From Phocoena phocoena (Eukaryota > Chordata > Mammalia > Artiodactyla > Phocoenidae), in contig NC_089221.1 in NCBI RefSeq assembly GCF_963924675.1, positions 140,534,263-140,598,262 of the forward strand: a DNA stretch of 64,000 nt, read 5' to 3'. Below are positions 23,260-34,735 of the stretch, in pieces. The stretch's first letter is position 1; every line of letters begins with the position of its first letter. A model generated the notes under the pieces. It made no database searches. It was not told the DNA's origin and worked only from the letters and a program-made list of their open reading frames with translations. Made by a program: the position numbers and the translations under genes.

Positions 23260-23455
23260 TAGCAAATCATATTGGTTCTGCTGTCAAAATCTGTCTGAGT
23301 CTGATCACTTACTATCTCTACCTCTAGCACCATGGTCTAAATCACTGTCGTCCTTTGCACACACTGCTTCAAGAGCCTCCAAGCTGCTCTCTCTGCTTTC
23401 ACTCTGCATTTCCCCTCCCCTCAGTCCATAACCATTTTCCTACAGAGAAGACGGA
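23260..23455 (+). repeat. L2 LINE relic
   Basis: Sense L2-like order: 'atattggttctgctgtcaaaatctg', 'ctacctctagcaccatggtctaaatcactgtcgtc' and 'cttcaagagcctccaagctgctctctctgc'. Degraded, no reading frame. Confidence 0.55.
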
Positions 23456-26136
23456 GCGGGAAAGTGTGATCTGATTAAAATGTGAATATATTGTATAGCT
23501 CCTAGGATCAGTTGTATGTGGAAAGTGGAGGAGAAGGAAGATTTGGGAGAATGTTGTACACATAAATAACCAGAAATCTAAAATTATAAGAAGAGGACTC
23601 GGTCCTCATTGATGTCTATCAAAATGGAAATAGGGAGGAATATATTTAGTTATGCAGTGTAGACAATTTAAATCGTATATTTTTTTCTATTGTTGTGAAT
23701 CATGCAAAATATAATGTGTTAGAGTTCCTAACACGTACAGCAAGGACGGGGGGTATCAGTACTGCAAACAGTGAGCACGCCCTGTGTGTAATGTCGCACG
23801 TTTTCTGCATCCCAACTTCGGTAATGAATTTTGATCCACTGTGCCAGAAGAAAGACTGAACTATCTTTTTATTCTCTTAGAGAAAATTACACTACAAAGT
23901 TATTGTCATGTGGAGAGGTGATCAAAGAGTAAGCAGGTAAAAGGAACAGGACAAAGTTATTACAAGAGTTTTATCAGCCAGTTAATTAACAAAAGCATTA
24001 GGATATTTTTCTGGATTTTGTGGTATTTGTAATATTTGTCAACATTTAAAAAATTGCAATTTGCTGTGGTTTCTTTTCTCATTCTTAATAAATACTCACT
24101 TTCAAACCTAATTTTGTGTTTGAAATTACAGAGACTCCCACCCTCCTTGCTCCCCGCAATCGTTGTTTAAACTTTGAGCCCTACAAAATCTGGATCCCTC
24201 TCTGCTTTTGCTTTATTTTCATAAGCTCACTCACTTACATAATCTCCAAAGGGTCCTTCTCCCTAGTTTGAAGGGTATTTCTGCTTTATACAACCCAGAG
24301 AGCTTTGACTAACACAAATAGCTTTAAAGAAATTAGTGGCAGAGTAACAGGCAGAGGGACGAAGAGGACAGGTATAGTGGGTGGGCAGAGAAAGGTCCTA
24401 ATTGCGGTGCAGCTCTCGGGGAGGGCATGGCCACATGGGGGGTGGGTGGAGGGGCGTCCTTAGGGTGTTCCTAAAGATCCCAGGGGAACCTAGGAATCAT
24501 AGGACAAAGAAAACCCCGCAGCCCGCAGCCCCGCAAAGAAAAAAGAGCACAGAGGGAGATGGAAAGGGGCTGGAGAATTTAGCCAGCAGCCAGTCTGCTC
24601 CTTTACAAGTTGTGCACACTCCTCCATACAATGTGTTGACTTTGTACGGGGAGGCTGATGTGCTGCTATCCATTCAGATGACGCTGGTGTGGAATGAAAG
24701 CAGAACGGCAGGAGCCGTGTAGTGGAGAGGGCTCTTTTGATTTGCAGCTTCTTTTGTTGCTTTCCTTTTCAGTTTCCTTGATTCTGTGGTTTGGACCTCC
24801 ACAGACCTAGAAAAGTTCAGAAACTTGAAAGGGAAGAAGCCCTTCTTCCCCAGGGCTGGTTCCTCCACTTTCATCCTGTGTCAGGTGTTCACGCCTCACA
24901 AAGATGGTGCTAAATGGAACTCTCTGCAAACTCTGGGTAGCTGGGAGTCCTTCTGAGATGTTATGTTCTGGCAATAATGGAGTCTTGTTACTACAGGCTG
25001 TTAACACGCACCCTTCCATTGTTGGAGAAAGACATCCAGGTAGCCACAAAGCACATGGCTTCCAGGAGGCTCTCAGGCTGGAGGATCTCTCAGAGAGTTT
25101 GGTTTTGTGAAAGGAACACAGAAACCTCGGGGCCTTACTTCTAAGAGCCCTTTTTCTCTTTTTCCCTGAGTAAGCCATTTAATTTTATCTCTGATTCACA
25201 ACATAAGGAGTTTAAAGTAGTTGGTTGTAGGAAACAACCAACAAGTACAAGCAATTTCAAGGAATGTGCTTTGAGATCAGTTTGTGTTATCTTCTTTGAA
25301 CGATTGGGATTCTAAATATCTGTATCTATGTCCATATCTATATACAATAGGCTAGATATATTGCTTTCTGGAATTTTCTATGTATCATTGTATCTTGACT
25401 CCTAGAGAGGACAAATACATGGCATATATTCTAATATGCCACCATTCCCTGTCTGTGTAAACATTGCTATTCGATCATGGCATTCTTTCCTGCTAAGCTC
25501 TGATGTGGCTTCCAAACCATTTTCAAAGAGGGTTCTAGAGAGTCCCTCTCAATTGACTGAAATTTGTACCTCACTGAAAAAGATTGTTGAGGGGAGAAAA
25601 GTTCCCTTTACATGATTCAAAGATTCTTTCACCAAAGAACTTCTTAAAGGCCAGACACTTATTTGCTTACTGCCAAGATTAAAAAGGAGAATATGAAGTT
25701 TCAGAGAAAGTTTAAAGTAAACAAGGGATAGAGGGGTTGGTGAAATGTGGGTGAGAGAGAGAGGGGGATGTGTTTAATTTATATTAGGTATTTTTGTCTG
25801 CTAGGCTGATGATAAAATAAAAGCTACCTTAGCAAATCAATTAGAGTTAGAATGACAGGCTACAATAGTAAGAGTTGAGACAAGCTTCATTAGGCATTTG
25901 TGAGTGTGGCTTTTTTTCATCTCAGAGGTCTGCCTGGGTCACTGGAATAACTGTGAATTTGGGTCAAGGACCCGAGTAAGGAGGGGAAGGCTCATTTATC
26001 ATCAGAGAAGGGAGAGACAACTGTCCTCACTCTATTTGACTCCAGCTGTGAAGTGAACAGCTTATTTTGTTTTAGTGATGATTTGAGAGAGTCATCAATA
26101 AAATCACCCATACTGTTTGCAGTGCAGCAATCTATC
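23456..26136. other. Unique sequence; GC-richer patch
   Basis: No repeat or exon recognised. 24400-25110 is clearly richer in GC than its surroundings, with several overlapping short open frames on both strands but no splice-framed exon or known protein. It might be a regulatory element (inference). The remainder is featureless. Confidence 0.35.
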
Positions 26137-26168
26137 TGTGTGTCTGTGTGTTTGTGTGTGTGTGCGCG
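26137..26168. repeat. (TG)n microsatellite
   Basis: Imperfect TG run ending in TGTGCGCGC. Confidence 0.95.
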
Positions 26169-26549
26169 CTTGTATACATGCACATATTCTTGATGCAAGC
26201 AGAAAGGGAAAAAGCAGGGAAAAACTTTACCTTTACACCTGTATTTACATACGATTTCCTCCTTTCTGCTCACTGACGTTAGGGACTCATCTCAGAGTCT
26301 CCAGCTGGTCCATCTTTGTCCCTGATGGTTAGCATATTGAGCCGGTTTTTGCAGCTTTATTCCTCAAATGTGCTTCCGTTGCCTACTGTGCAACTCATAT
26401 AACCAAGCACAGAGGATTCTTTGGAGGAAGGAGTGATTAACTGGAAGAAATGGGCTGAGTAGACTGTCATCAATCACTTTCCTTTATCTTCGAGCTCATC
26501 TCTTGAAACTTAATCATTTTGAAGACTCTAAGGTCCTTGTTATAATTTC

Positions 26550-26720
26550 CTGGGTACTTACTAAGCTAACACACACTCGGCACGTATGATGTGTGAGGCA
26601 CTGTGCTAAGCATCTTCTTTGCGTGATTTCATTGAATCCTTACACCCCCACTGCGTGGTAGTAAGTTATCCTACCATCCATACAGTGATTCAGGGACCTG
26701 GGCTGATGGAGAATTTTTCC
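26550..26720 (-). repeat. MIR SINE relic
   Basis: Antisense MIR: 'gtgtgaggcactgtgctaagcatcttc', 'gatttcattgaatccttacacccccactgcgtggtagtaagttatcc' and a weak 3' half. Confidence 0.68.
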
Positions 26721-27085
26721 TCTTCAACAAATAGTTTTTAAGGTCACCCTGGGGGATCACCTCCATTCTAGCTAGCTGAAAGATAAAAAGAATATGATGG
26801 AGTGCTGTGTGGGTGGTCTGTATGTGCCCTGTCTGCAAGTTAAGGCCCTCAATTCTGTTCATATTCTGTTGGCTAGAACTTAGTCACATAACTGCCTCTA
26901 ATGGTAAAGGGAACTGGGAAATGTCGTCCCTGGCTAACCAGTTACTTCTCTGAGACATCTCAGCTCTATGGGGGAAGGGTAACACAGTTAGCAACCTTTG
27001 TCCTAGTCCATCCCTCTGGCTACCAAGTATGTAAGAAGAGCACCTTTCTTCTCAGACTGTTGCCTTGGAGAGACAGTCCTGAGTC
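26721..27085. other. Unique sequence, nothing recognised
   Basis: No repeat, exon or RNA gene is recognised. Confidence 0.4.
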
Positions 27086-27119
27086 CCATTCATTTACTGC
27101 ATCCATTCATTTACTGCAT
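27086..27119. repeat. Perfect 17-bp tandem duplication
   Basis: CCATTCATTTACTGCAT occurs twice back to back (27086-27102, 27103-27119) with no mismatch, implying a recent slippage event. Confidence 0.97.
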
Positions 27120-27599
27120 ATGGGCTTTCTGGGTAACGCACTGTCCTACATGAAGTGTGGGTGAATGTGACTCCTCGTGACCTGCAACACATGAACTGAA
27201 AGCTAAGTTATCTTCTCTCCCCTACCATACATCGATAAATAATGACAGTTTAAACACAAACACATAAACCCCAACCTGGAAAATGAAAGCATGGGAAGCT
27301 CACAGCCGTGATTGAGCTGCAGCAATGATGAAATTATCCCTGGCCTAGTAGATGACGGACTTTTACAAAAAGGTTTTATGAACATTTGAATAGAATGCAT
27401 CTTCTCTGTTTGGTACATACACACACACACACGTATATAATATACGTTACATTTAAATTTGTATGTGTCTATAATATTATATCTATATGGGCATAATATT
27501 CATACCTATATAAGAAGAGAGAACACATGTATAATGGTGAATGAATTTTGTTATTCAAATTCTCTATATCTCTACTTCATTTTGAACCTTTTTGTTATG
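27120..27599. other. Unique sequence with short (CA)n
   Basis: A short CA run of about seven units sits at 27418-27432. AT-rich sequence follows. Nothing else is recognised. Confidence 0.4.
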
Positions 27600-27930
27600 C
27601 AAAATAAAGTATACATTGAGAAAAGTGCTTGAAACATATGTACATTTTAACATGTAGGTCAAGAAATAACATTACCAGCATGCCAGAAGTTCCCCTCCCC
27701 CATCATTTTGTTATCACAGCCCCTTCTATTATTGCCCAAGGTAATTACTCTCCTAATGTAATGAGATTCACTACCATGTTTTCCTATGTAGTTTTACCAC
27801 CTAAGCATGCATTCCTAATATATATACTTTAAATCTGTTTTTGAATTTTGTGTGAATGGACTCATACTGTGTTTGTTTCTCATGTCTTATTCTTTTTACT
27901 AAACACTGTAATATTTATTGAATATCGCTG
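27600..27930 (-). mobile_element. Ancient L1 3'-end relic
   Basis: Antisense old L1 3'UTR: 'gtcaagaaataacattaccagcatgccagaag', 'cccaaggtaattactctcctaatg' and 'gtttttgaattttgtgtgaatggactcatactgtg'. Non-coding and degraded. Confidence 0.72.
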
Positions 27931-28109
27931 CAGTTAATTTATTTCTATTCATGATTTAGAAGAGCTTATCTCTTATTCTAGCCTCTTACATTTTTCAGTC
28001 TTACATTTTCAGGTAATGTGTTCAATTCTATGGCCTGCTGTTTTGCCAAAAATTAATCAACAATTGTTCTGTGTTAATTACAAGATACATATATTTTTGT
28101 TTATCTCAG

Positions 28110-28536
28110 CTTTTTTTTCTTTCAGTTTTTATTCAATTATAATATGTATACAGTAAAGTACAAAAACTTTAAGTGCATAGCCTGATGAATTTTTACAAAC
28201 GTAGGTATCTGTGTAACCACCAGCCAGATCAAGTTATAGAATTTTTAGCACCCCAAAAGTCTTCCTCATGCCTTTATCAGTGAATACACATCCTCCACCT
28301 ATATTAACCATTCTGATTTCCATCATCATAAATTAATTTTTCTTTTTGAACTTCATAAAAGTGAAATCATAGAGTAAATTCTATTTTGTGTCTGTCTTCC
28401 ACTCATTAGTATTGTTTGGGGTTCCATTCCTGTCTTTGGGCATACCAGTATTTTGTTCCTTTTTATTGCTGTGTAGTTTTTCATTGTATGAATATATCAA
28501 AATATGTTTATCCACTCGATTATAATGAATAAAACT
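28110..28536 (-). mobile_element. Ancient L1 3' end, left part
   Basis: Antisense old L1 3'UTR: 'taaagtacaaaaactttaagtgcatagcctgatgaatttttac', 'gtaaccaccagccagatcaagttatag' and 'ttattgctgtgtagtttttcattgtatgaatat'. It is interrupted at 28537 by a younger L1 and resumes at 29445. Confidence 0.82.
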
Positions 28537-28551
28537 GCTCTGAGCAGTCTT

Positions 28552-29429
28552 TTAAATTTTTATTTTAAAAAATTTTTATTGAAGTATAGTTCATTTACAA
28601 TATTGTGTTAGTTTTAGGTATACAGCGAAGTATTTCATTTTTTTATATATATGTTGTTTCAGATTATTTTCCATTATAGTTTATTACAAGATATTGAATA
28701 TAGTTCACTGTGCTATACAGTAAATACTTGTTGCTTATCTATTTTATATATAGTAGTTTGTATCTGTTAATCCCATACTCCTAATTTTTCCCTCCCTCCC
28801 TCACCCCTTTGGTAACCATAAGTTTGTTTTCTATGTGATATTAATAGACTGTGAGTCTATAAATGTTTGGTATATAGATTCATTTGTATTATCTTTTAGA
28901 TTCCACATATCATATAGTATTTGTCTTCCTCTGCCTGACTTACTTCACTTAGTGTGATAATCTCTAGGTCCATCCATTATGCCTCAAATGGCAATATTTC
29001 AATCTTTTTTATGGTTAATATTCCATTGTATATATATACCACATCTTCTTAAACCATTTGTCTGTTGATGGGCACTTGGGTTGTTTTCATGTCTTGGCTA
29101 TTGTAAATGGTGCTGCAATGAACATCGGGGTGCATATATCTTTTCGAACTAGAGTTTTCATCTTTTCTGGATATATGTTCAGGAGTGGGATTGCTAGATT
29201 GTATGGTAGTTCTATTTTTAGTTTTTTTAAGGAACCTCCATACCGTTCTCCGTAGTGGCTGTATCAGTTTACATTCCCACCAATGGTGTAGGAGGGTTCC
29301 CTTTTTTCCTCACCTTCTCCAGCATTTACTATTTGTAGACTTTTTGATGCTGGCCATTCTGACTGGTATGAGGTGATACCTCATTGTGGCTTTGATATGC
29401 ATTTCTCTAATGATTAGTGATGTGGAGCA
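28552..29429 (-). mobile_element. L1 retrotransposon nested in older L1
   Basis: Reverse-oriented, about 880 bp, 5'-truncated: L1 3'UTR from 'tttttattgaagtatagttcatttac' onward, then ORF2 C-terminal remnant near 28920-29429. A perfect 15-bp target duplication GCTCTGAGCAGTCTT (28537-28551, 29430-29444) rejoins the older L1 when removed. Confidence 0.95.
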
Positions 29430-29444
29430 GCTCTGAGCAGTCTT

Positions 29445-29660
29445 GAACATGCCTTTTGTGGATATATACACACATGCACACATGACACATACTTATTTAT
29501 CTTGGGAATATATAGAGATGTGAAATTGCTGGGTAACAGGGCAGCTGTATATTTTACTTTATTCAAACTGTTTTTCAAACAGTTTTAGGAAATGCTTGTA
29601 ACACTTTACACTCCAACTGGCATTGCTTGAGTGTTCCAGGTGCTTCATATCATCACCAAA
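29445..29660 (-). mobile_element. Ancient L1 3' end, right part
   Basis: Continuation of the old L1 from 28536: 'gaacatgccttttgtggatatatac', 'gtgaaattgctgggtaac', 'acagttttaggaaatgcttgtaacactttacactccaactgg'. The order matches the same antisense element after removal of the nested L1. Confidence 0.75.
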
Positions 29661-29691
29661 ACATATGCTTTCAGTCTTTAAAATTCTAACC

Positions 29692-29850
29692 AGGGGATGG
29701 CAAACTTTTTTTATAACTGGACAGACAGTGAATATTTTAGACTTTATAAACCATAAGGCCTCTGTTGCAACTATTTACCTCTGCCGTTGTAGTGCAAAAG
29801 CAGCCATTGAAAATAAGTAAATACAAGGGCATGGCTGTTTTTGCTGATCT
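29692..29850 (+). mobile_element. hAT (Charlie-type) DNA transposon relic
   Basis: 'ggggatggcaaactttttttataactggacagacagtgaatattttagactttataaaccataaggcc', then 'gcaactatttacctctgccgttgtagtgcaaaagcagccattg' matches a common non-autonomous mammalian hAT element. The right end is lost after 'gggcatggctgtttttg'. I do not assert the family name. Confidence 0.72.
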
Positions 29851-31920
29851 TCGATTTAAAACATCTGTTCCATTACATCTGTACTCCGGCCAAGGGTAGA
29901 GGAAAGAGAAAGTGGAAGGCATTTTTCTTTTCTTTAAGACAGTGGCGCACAGTTGCACATATTGCTTCATCCCATATCTTATTGGGTAGAATTTTGTCAC
30001 ATGACCAATAAGCAAGAGGGGATGAGAAAGTATTTAGCTTGGTCCTCTGTGATAAGCTAAAATTCTCAGGGCGTTTCTTAAGAGAAGAAAAGGAGAATGG
30101 ATATAGTGAGACAACCAGCTATCTTTTCTACAGTGGGCCATGTCCTGTGGAAAATTTCTTTAAGTCAAGGAAAATTGATGTTTATTTCTATCATTATATT
30201 CCCTCTCCATGTTTTTCATTTTTTTCTTCTAGAACTCATGGTAGAGAGATACTGGCTTTCTAAGATCTGTCTTGAAAGATTTAAGATTTATCATGACTTT
30301 TGCCACTTCTCTTATAATTTCTATCTCTTGGTCCATTTGATGGATTTTCACCTTGCTAATGCAGTTTTAGTTGATGTCCATTTTGCTATTTTGTTGATTT
30401 ATTTCTTTTTTTAAAAAAATCTTAGCAATCTTGTTTTTAATTTGCTGACTGATGATCATTTTTCACAGTGCTCTTTTATAGCTGTAAGTCCTATCAAATC
30501 TCTTGAAGATAATTGTTATGTATTTAAATTTATATTCACTATTCATAAGCTCACTTACAGGGATTGGTTATTTTGGTTTTCAGCCTTTTATCCCTTTCAT
30601 TTGTTAGTTTTCCTCATAAGTTTTGTTATTTTGGCATTCTTATATTTATAATTTGGGGTCTAGATTGATCAGTACTAGTAGTTGGCATGGATTTCTTCAG
30701 CATCAATGAAAATAGCTGTTCTTATGGTAGATAATTCAGTTATATTACAGGATCTGTGGCTCTACAGCTGTGTAGGGCAGAAGGGAAGAGAAACATTGGG
30801 CCGTGTAGCCTTTTCTTTAGGTGCATGTGTAGCTTAACTTTGGATGCTAGGAATATCATGCAACATAGTGTTCCAGTGCTTGCTTGAGTTGTCTTTTGGG
30901 GGCATATCTTCCACTTTATTTAGAGGGTTGTATTTGAGGCTTTCATTCAAAATGTATTGAAGATGATTTGAAAGCAGGGACCATTGCAGCTGCTCTCTAG
31001 CACTTTAATTTTCTCATGGACAATCACAAGATTTGTTGACTCTGCTGAAGCTTGCTACTGTACCTGATTCTCTTACTTGGGGATTATCCTGTAGTTCTGT
31101 TGGTCTTCTCTTTTGCCTGAGGTTGTAGGTTGTAGGTTGTAAGTTCTTCGGGAGTTCACTGTCAATCATATGATGTGTTTTTTTCTATCTTCCTGAAGTT
31201 CCTCAACGATCAGGTTGTCTGATGCACCTTCCGTGTTCAGTCAGCCATCATGAAGCGGGACTGCCTCTATCAGTTGAGTTTTGTGTCAGGGCTGTTGGAG
31301 AATGAGCCAAAAATCTCAACAGGGTCCTTGGAATAGGCTAAAACTTTGAAAGCAAATGTCCTTTCTGTGTTTCCATAACTTGTTTAAAAACATTCCAGCA
31401 GAATGTTTCATTTTGCTGGAATCTTTTGGAAGGACAGTTTTGTGGAAGTCCTGAGAGGTATATATCTGGATAACAGCACAGAGTCTGGTACAGGAGGCAT
31501 TACGGGACTGTCAAGGGAGCCAGTTACCATGCTAGCTAAGGCCTGGAGGAATGGAATCGAGTGACCAATGGTGAGATGGGGAGGTTTTGTAATTTTATTT
31601 GTTACACTGTGCTGTGGTTTTGTTTCCCTTTATTTAGAATGAAGCCCATCAACTGATTTTCAAATTGACTTTTGGCATTTTGACAGTATTTAGAGGAACA
31701 AAGTTGGGATCTAACTATTGCTTGGATTTATCACGAATTACTGTATTAAAACCATTATTTCATTAAGTTCCAGTTTCCTTAGTTAAGTTTATTATTATAT
31801 GGCATGTTTGTTTTTCTTTTTATAAAAATAATATATGCTCAATTGTAAAATTTTTTAGCAAATGCAGGTAAATTAAATAAAATAATTTAATGCTTAGTCC
31901 CTCTATCCAGAGGTAACTTG
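29851..31920. other. Mostly unrecognised; possible old LINE
   Basis: 30230-30660 is T-rich and resembles the antisense of an old LINE ORF1 or linker region, low certainty. A short 'gtaggtt' triplication lies near 31124-31143. Nothing else is recognised. Confidence 0.3.
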
Positions 31921-31924
31921 TTAT

Positions 31925-31965
31925 AAAGATATATATATATATTTTTTTTAAAAAATATATATCTT
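31925..31965. repeat. AT-rich inverted repeat
   Basis: An AAGATATATAT arm and an ATATATATCTT arm flank a T8A6 centre. The stretch is almost purely AT and able to form a hairpin or cruciform. Confidence 0.85.
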
Positions 31966-31989
31966 CAGCTCTTCCTTCTCCCATGTGTG

Positions 31990-32105
31990 AATTAGGCTTA
32001 ATAGAAATTAGGTAACTTACTGATAGTTATTCAGTAAGTGGTGAAGCCATGATATGAAATAAGAAAGACTTACTCCAAAGGCTTTGTTCTTAAACACTAC
32101 AATTT
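31990..32105 (-). repeat. MIR SINE relic
   Basis: 'ttaatagaaattaggtaacttactgatagttattcagtaagtggtgaagccatgatatgaa' is a degraded antisense MIR core. Confidence 0.5.
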
Positions 32106-32349
32106 ATACTTTGCCTTATGGATCAAATGCTAGCCTTCGAAAGTCCCGGAAGATGTAGGATTATAGCAGTTGGTAGCCATCAGCCAGGAGCCGAGTGCAG
32201 GAGGTTGACTTCTGTAAAACATTCTGTTGGGTCCCAAGAGAATTGTTGTTCTTTAGAAGGTCTATTTCTCTTAGTTTCCCAAAGGTCCTGCTCTTGTTGA
32301 TGACACGTATCTTGTTGAATATGAAATTCTACTCCTTGGTTCACTGTCT

Positions 32350-32903
32350 TTAGTTTTTGTTTTTAATAGAAATTCTGTACTGTTGAACTCTATAGAAAAA
32401 CAAGCCAGCAAACAAACAAAAAACGCTTACATGGATTCTAATATTGTAATGATCAACTTGGGTGTGGTTTTCTCCTTGAGGTTCAGCAAAGATAGATGAG
32501 GCACTGTGCATGCTACAGCCTTCTTCATTATCCTCCGATTTGCTCATCTTCTTGGCAGTCTCATGGAAGTTTTCAGGGACCCAGAGAACAGGGTTGCCAT
32601 AACATCTCTCTAAGATCTGCTTCAGGCAGTGCATTTCAGCAAAGAGGAAGCCTTGTAACATCACAGGTATCTGAAATTGCAGGTGATGGTCCAAATTCTT
32701 GGCTCCAACTATAAAAGACTGATTTCCCCAACTCCTCTTCTTTGGACTTTCTTGCTCTGAGGCCAGGCTGGCACTGTTTGCATAAAGTACTGTTCCATCT
32801 GAAACAGCTGTGCCTAGAAGCAGATGAGAGTCGGCAGAGTAGGGATCGTAAGTCAGCAGAACTGTGCTACAGAAGCATTTTCTGTGGCTGCTTTTGGTGG
32901 ATG
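32350..32903 (-). other. Unidentified open stretch with exon-like edges
   Basis: On the minus strand one frame stays open for about 184 codons, from just after a TAG near 32904 to a stop just below 32350. The upstream edge reads TTTTCTAG (acceptor-like), and a GTAAGC donor-like hexamer lies at 32425-32430. Residues such as YDPYSADSHLLLGTAVSDGT and ILERCYGNPVLWVPENFHE look protein-like, but I recognise no family. There is no good ATG and no partner exon. A frame of this length is expected about once by chance in a window this size. It could be a chance frame, an old pseudogene piece or a lone exon. Confidence 0.18.
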
Positions 32904-32947
32904 CTGACTAGAAAATCAGACTCTCTATAATCAACAGAACTTGATGC

Positions 32948-32992
32948 ATTCTTAACTTCTAAAATACATCATGCATTTTAGAAGTTAAGAAT
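32948..32992. repeat. Perfect 18-bp inverted repeat
   Basis: The left arm ATTCTTAACTTCTAAAAT (32948-32965) and right arm ATTTTAGAAGTTAAGAAT (32975-32992) are exact reverse complements around the 9-nt loop ACATCATGC. No transposon ends or target duplications flank it. Confidence 0.97.
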
Positions 32993-33113
32993 CTAAGCTC
33001 AGAGATCCTTAATGGCTTACTACCCTGGACATAAAGTGCAGCTCATAGATTCTGTTCTTTATGTGCATATTTTGATCTCATCAAAATGAGTGTTATCAGA
33101 ATTCCTTTTAAAT

Positions 33114-33122
<9 letters not shown>

Positions 33123-33147
<25 letters not shown>

Positions 33148-33337
33148 GTTACGCGGGCCTCTCAATGCTGTGGCCTCTCCCGCCGCGGAGCACAGGCTCC
33201 GGACGCGCAGGCCCAGCGGCCATGGCTCACGGGCCCAGCCGCTCCGCGGCATGTGGGATCTTCCCGGACCGGGGCACGAACCCGCGTCCCCTGCATCGGC
33301 AGGCGGACTCTCAACCACTGCGCCACCAGGGAAGCCC
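33123..33337 (-). mobile_element. CHR short-form SINE, near consensus
   Basis: Reverse-oriented, full length, with a long pure poly-T tail (about 28 T) and a body almost identical to the form shared by the other copies. A perfect 14-bp target duplication TAAATAGGTTTTTT lies at 33109-33122 and 33338-33351. It is probably one of the youngest insertions in the window. Confidence 0.98.
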
Positions 33338-33351
33338 TAAATAGGTTTTTT

Positions 33352-34399
33352 AAAGTTGGCTAGCTTATGATTACAAGATCTGCCTTTTCCTCCTCTGCTG
33401 AAAGTCACATGGTCCCATCTTCCCTACTTGAGTGACGTAAGCTACTTCTACCTGCTGTCCGTAAGACATATCTTGGTGGGGATCTTAGCTATACTCAGGA
33501 ACAAAAGGAACACTGTCATTTCAGCATGTTAAGAAACTGGGGAGTGGGGGTTCCTATCACCTGGCTGGTGAACAGTCTCCTGCTTCCTTCAGTGCAGTTC
33601 TTATAAATGACAAGTTTTTGGGTTTTTTCTTCTGTTTTTACATTTATGACTTGGTGTTCTTTTTTCTATAACAAAGTTCAGCCATCCCAGGATGCTCTAT
33701 CAATCCTAAAAGTGGTATCAAAGATAGAATTCAATTAAGAAGGCAAGCAGGATTTCGAGATTTTAACTGATACACTGAATAAGACATTCTTAATATGTCT
33801 TTCCTTCTCTCTTATGCCATCTGGCAATTATCTTCGACCACAGCCTCTATCATCTATACTCTCTTCCCACAGTTCACAGAGCCATGAGCTGTGACCCCGA
33901 TTTTGGCCTGAGAATCTACTATTGATGATGGTGGCAAAGCTGGTGTTGGGCTCACATCATGATCCAGGTTCCTGAGGCAGAGTTAGACACTATAACCAGC
34001 CTGTCACCCTACTGGGTATAAAGCTTGAAAGCAGAGTGACCAAAAAAATGAAGACAAATCAATAGTTTCTCTTTCCTCATGAGGAGGGCAATCATATGCT
34101 CTTCTCGCTCCTAATAGTACACTTCTGAGGCATCTTTATTGTCTGGTTGGGTATCCTCCAATACCTTGAAAAAACATTCAGCGTGATAGTCATATGACGT
34201 TACTGACCAGGAAAAAGCAGGAAGTTGGGATGTAACATATCTAGTCAATGATAAAGTACAATTGAAATGATTGGGCTATAAAAACTGGCTCCCAAGTAGA
34301 CACATTTCTATATGAGAGTATGTGATTGTAGAAGAGACTAGCCGTCCACCAAAATTGAGTGCCTTCCATGGTATAGGATCAACCTTGGGAAGAAGTTGC
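33352..34399. other. Unique sequence, nothing recognised
   Basis: No repeat, exon or RNA gene is firmly recognised. Confidence 0.35.
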
Positions 34400-34735
34400 C
34401 CACTTAGGGACTATATTTCCTGGTCCTCCTGGCATCCAGATATGCCATGTGACTGCTCTTGCAAAGCGGCAGAGGTATTATTTCCTGGGCCAGAGTTTTA
34501 AGAAACCAATATCTCTTTGACCATGTCTTTCCCCTGTCTGTCATCTGGTTACAGGAGATGCCAGGGGCCTAGGAATTGACAGAGCCATCAGACAGTAGGA
34601 TTCTGGTTCTCTAAATCTCCATGTGGTAGAGATTCAGATTCTCTCCAGGTGAGAGTAGCCTGCTCACCTAGAACACTCTCACTAGATGCTAACAGTTTTA
34701 TTTTTAAGAGGAGCTGGTGTTGCCCTAACTAATAC
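34400..34735 (+). mobile_element. Possible MaLR-type LTR (weak)
   Basis: 'cccacttagggactatatttcctggtcctcctggcatccagatatgccatgtgactgctc' and an end 'ctggtgttgccctaactaatacag' resemble a sense MLT1-type LTR. Degraded, so only a tentative call. Confidence 0.38.
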
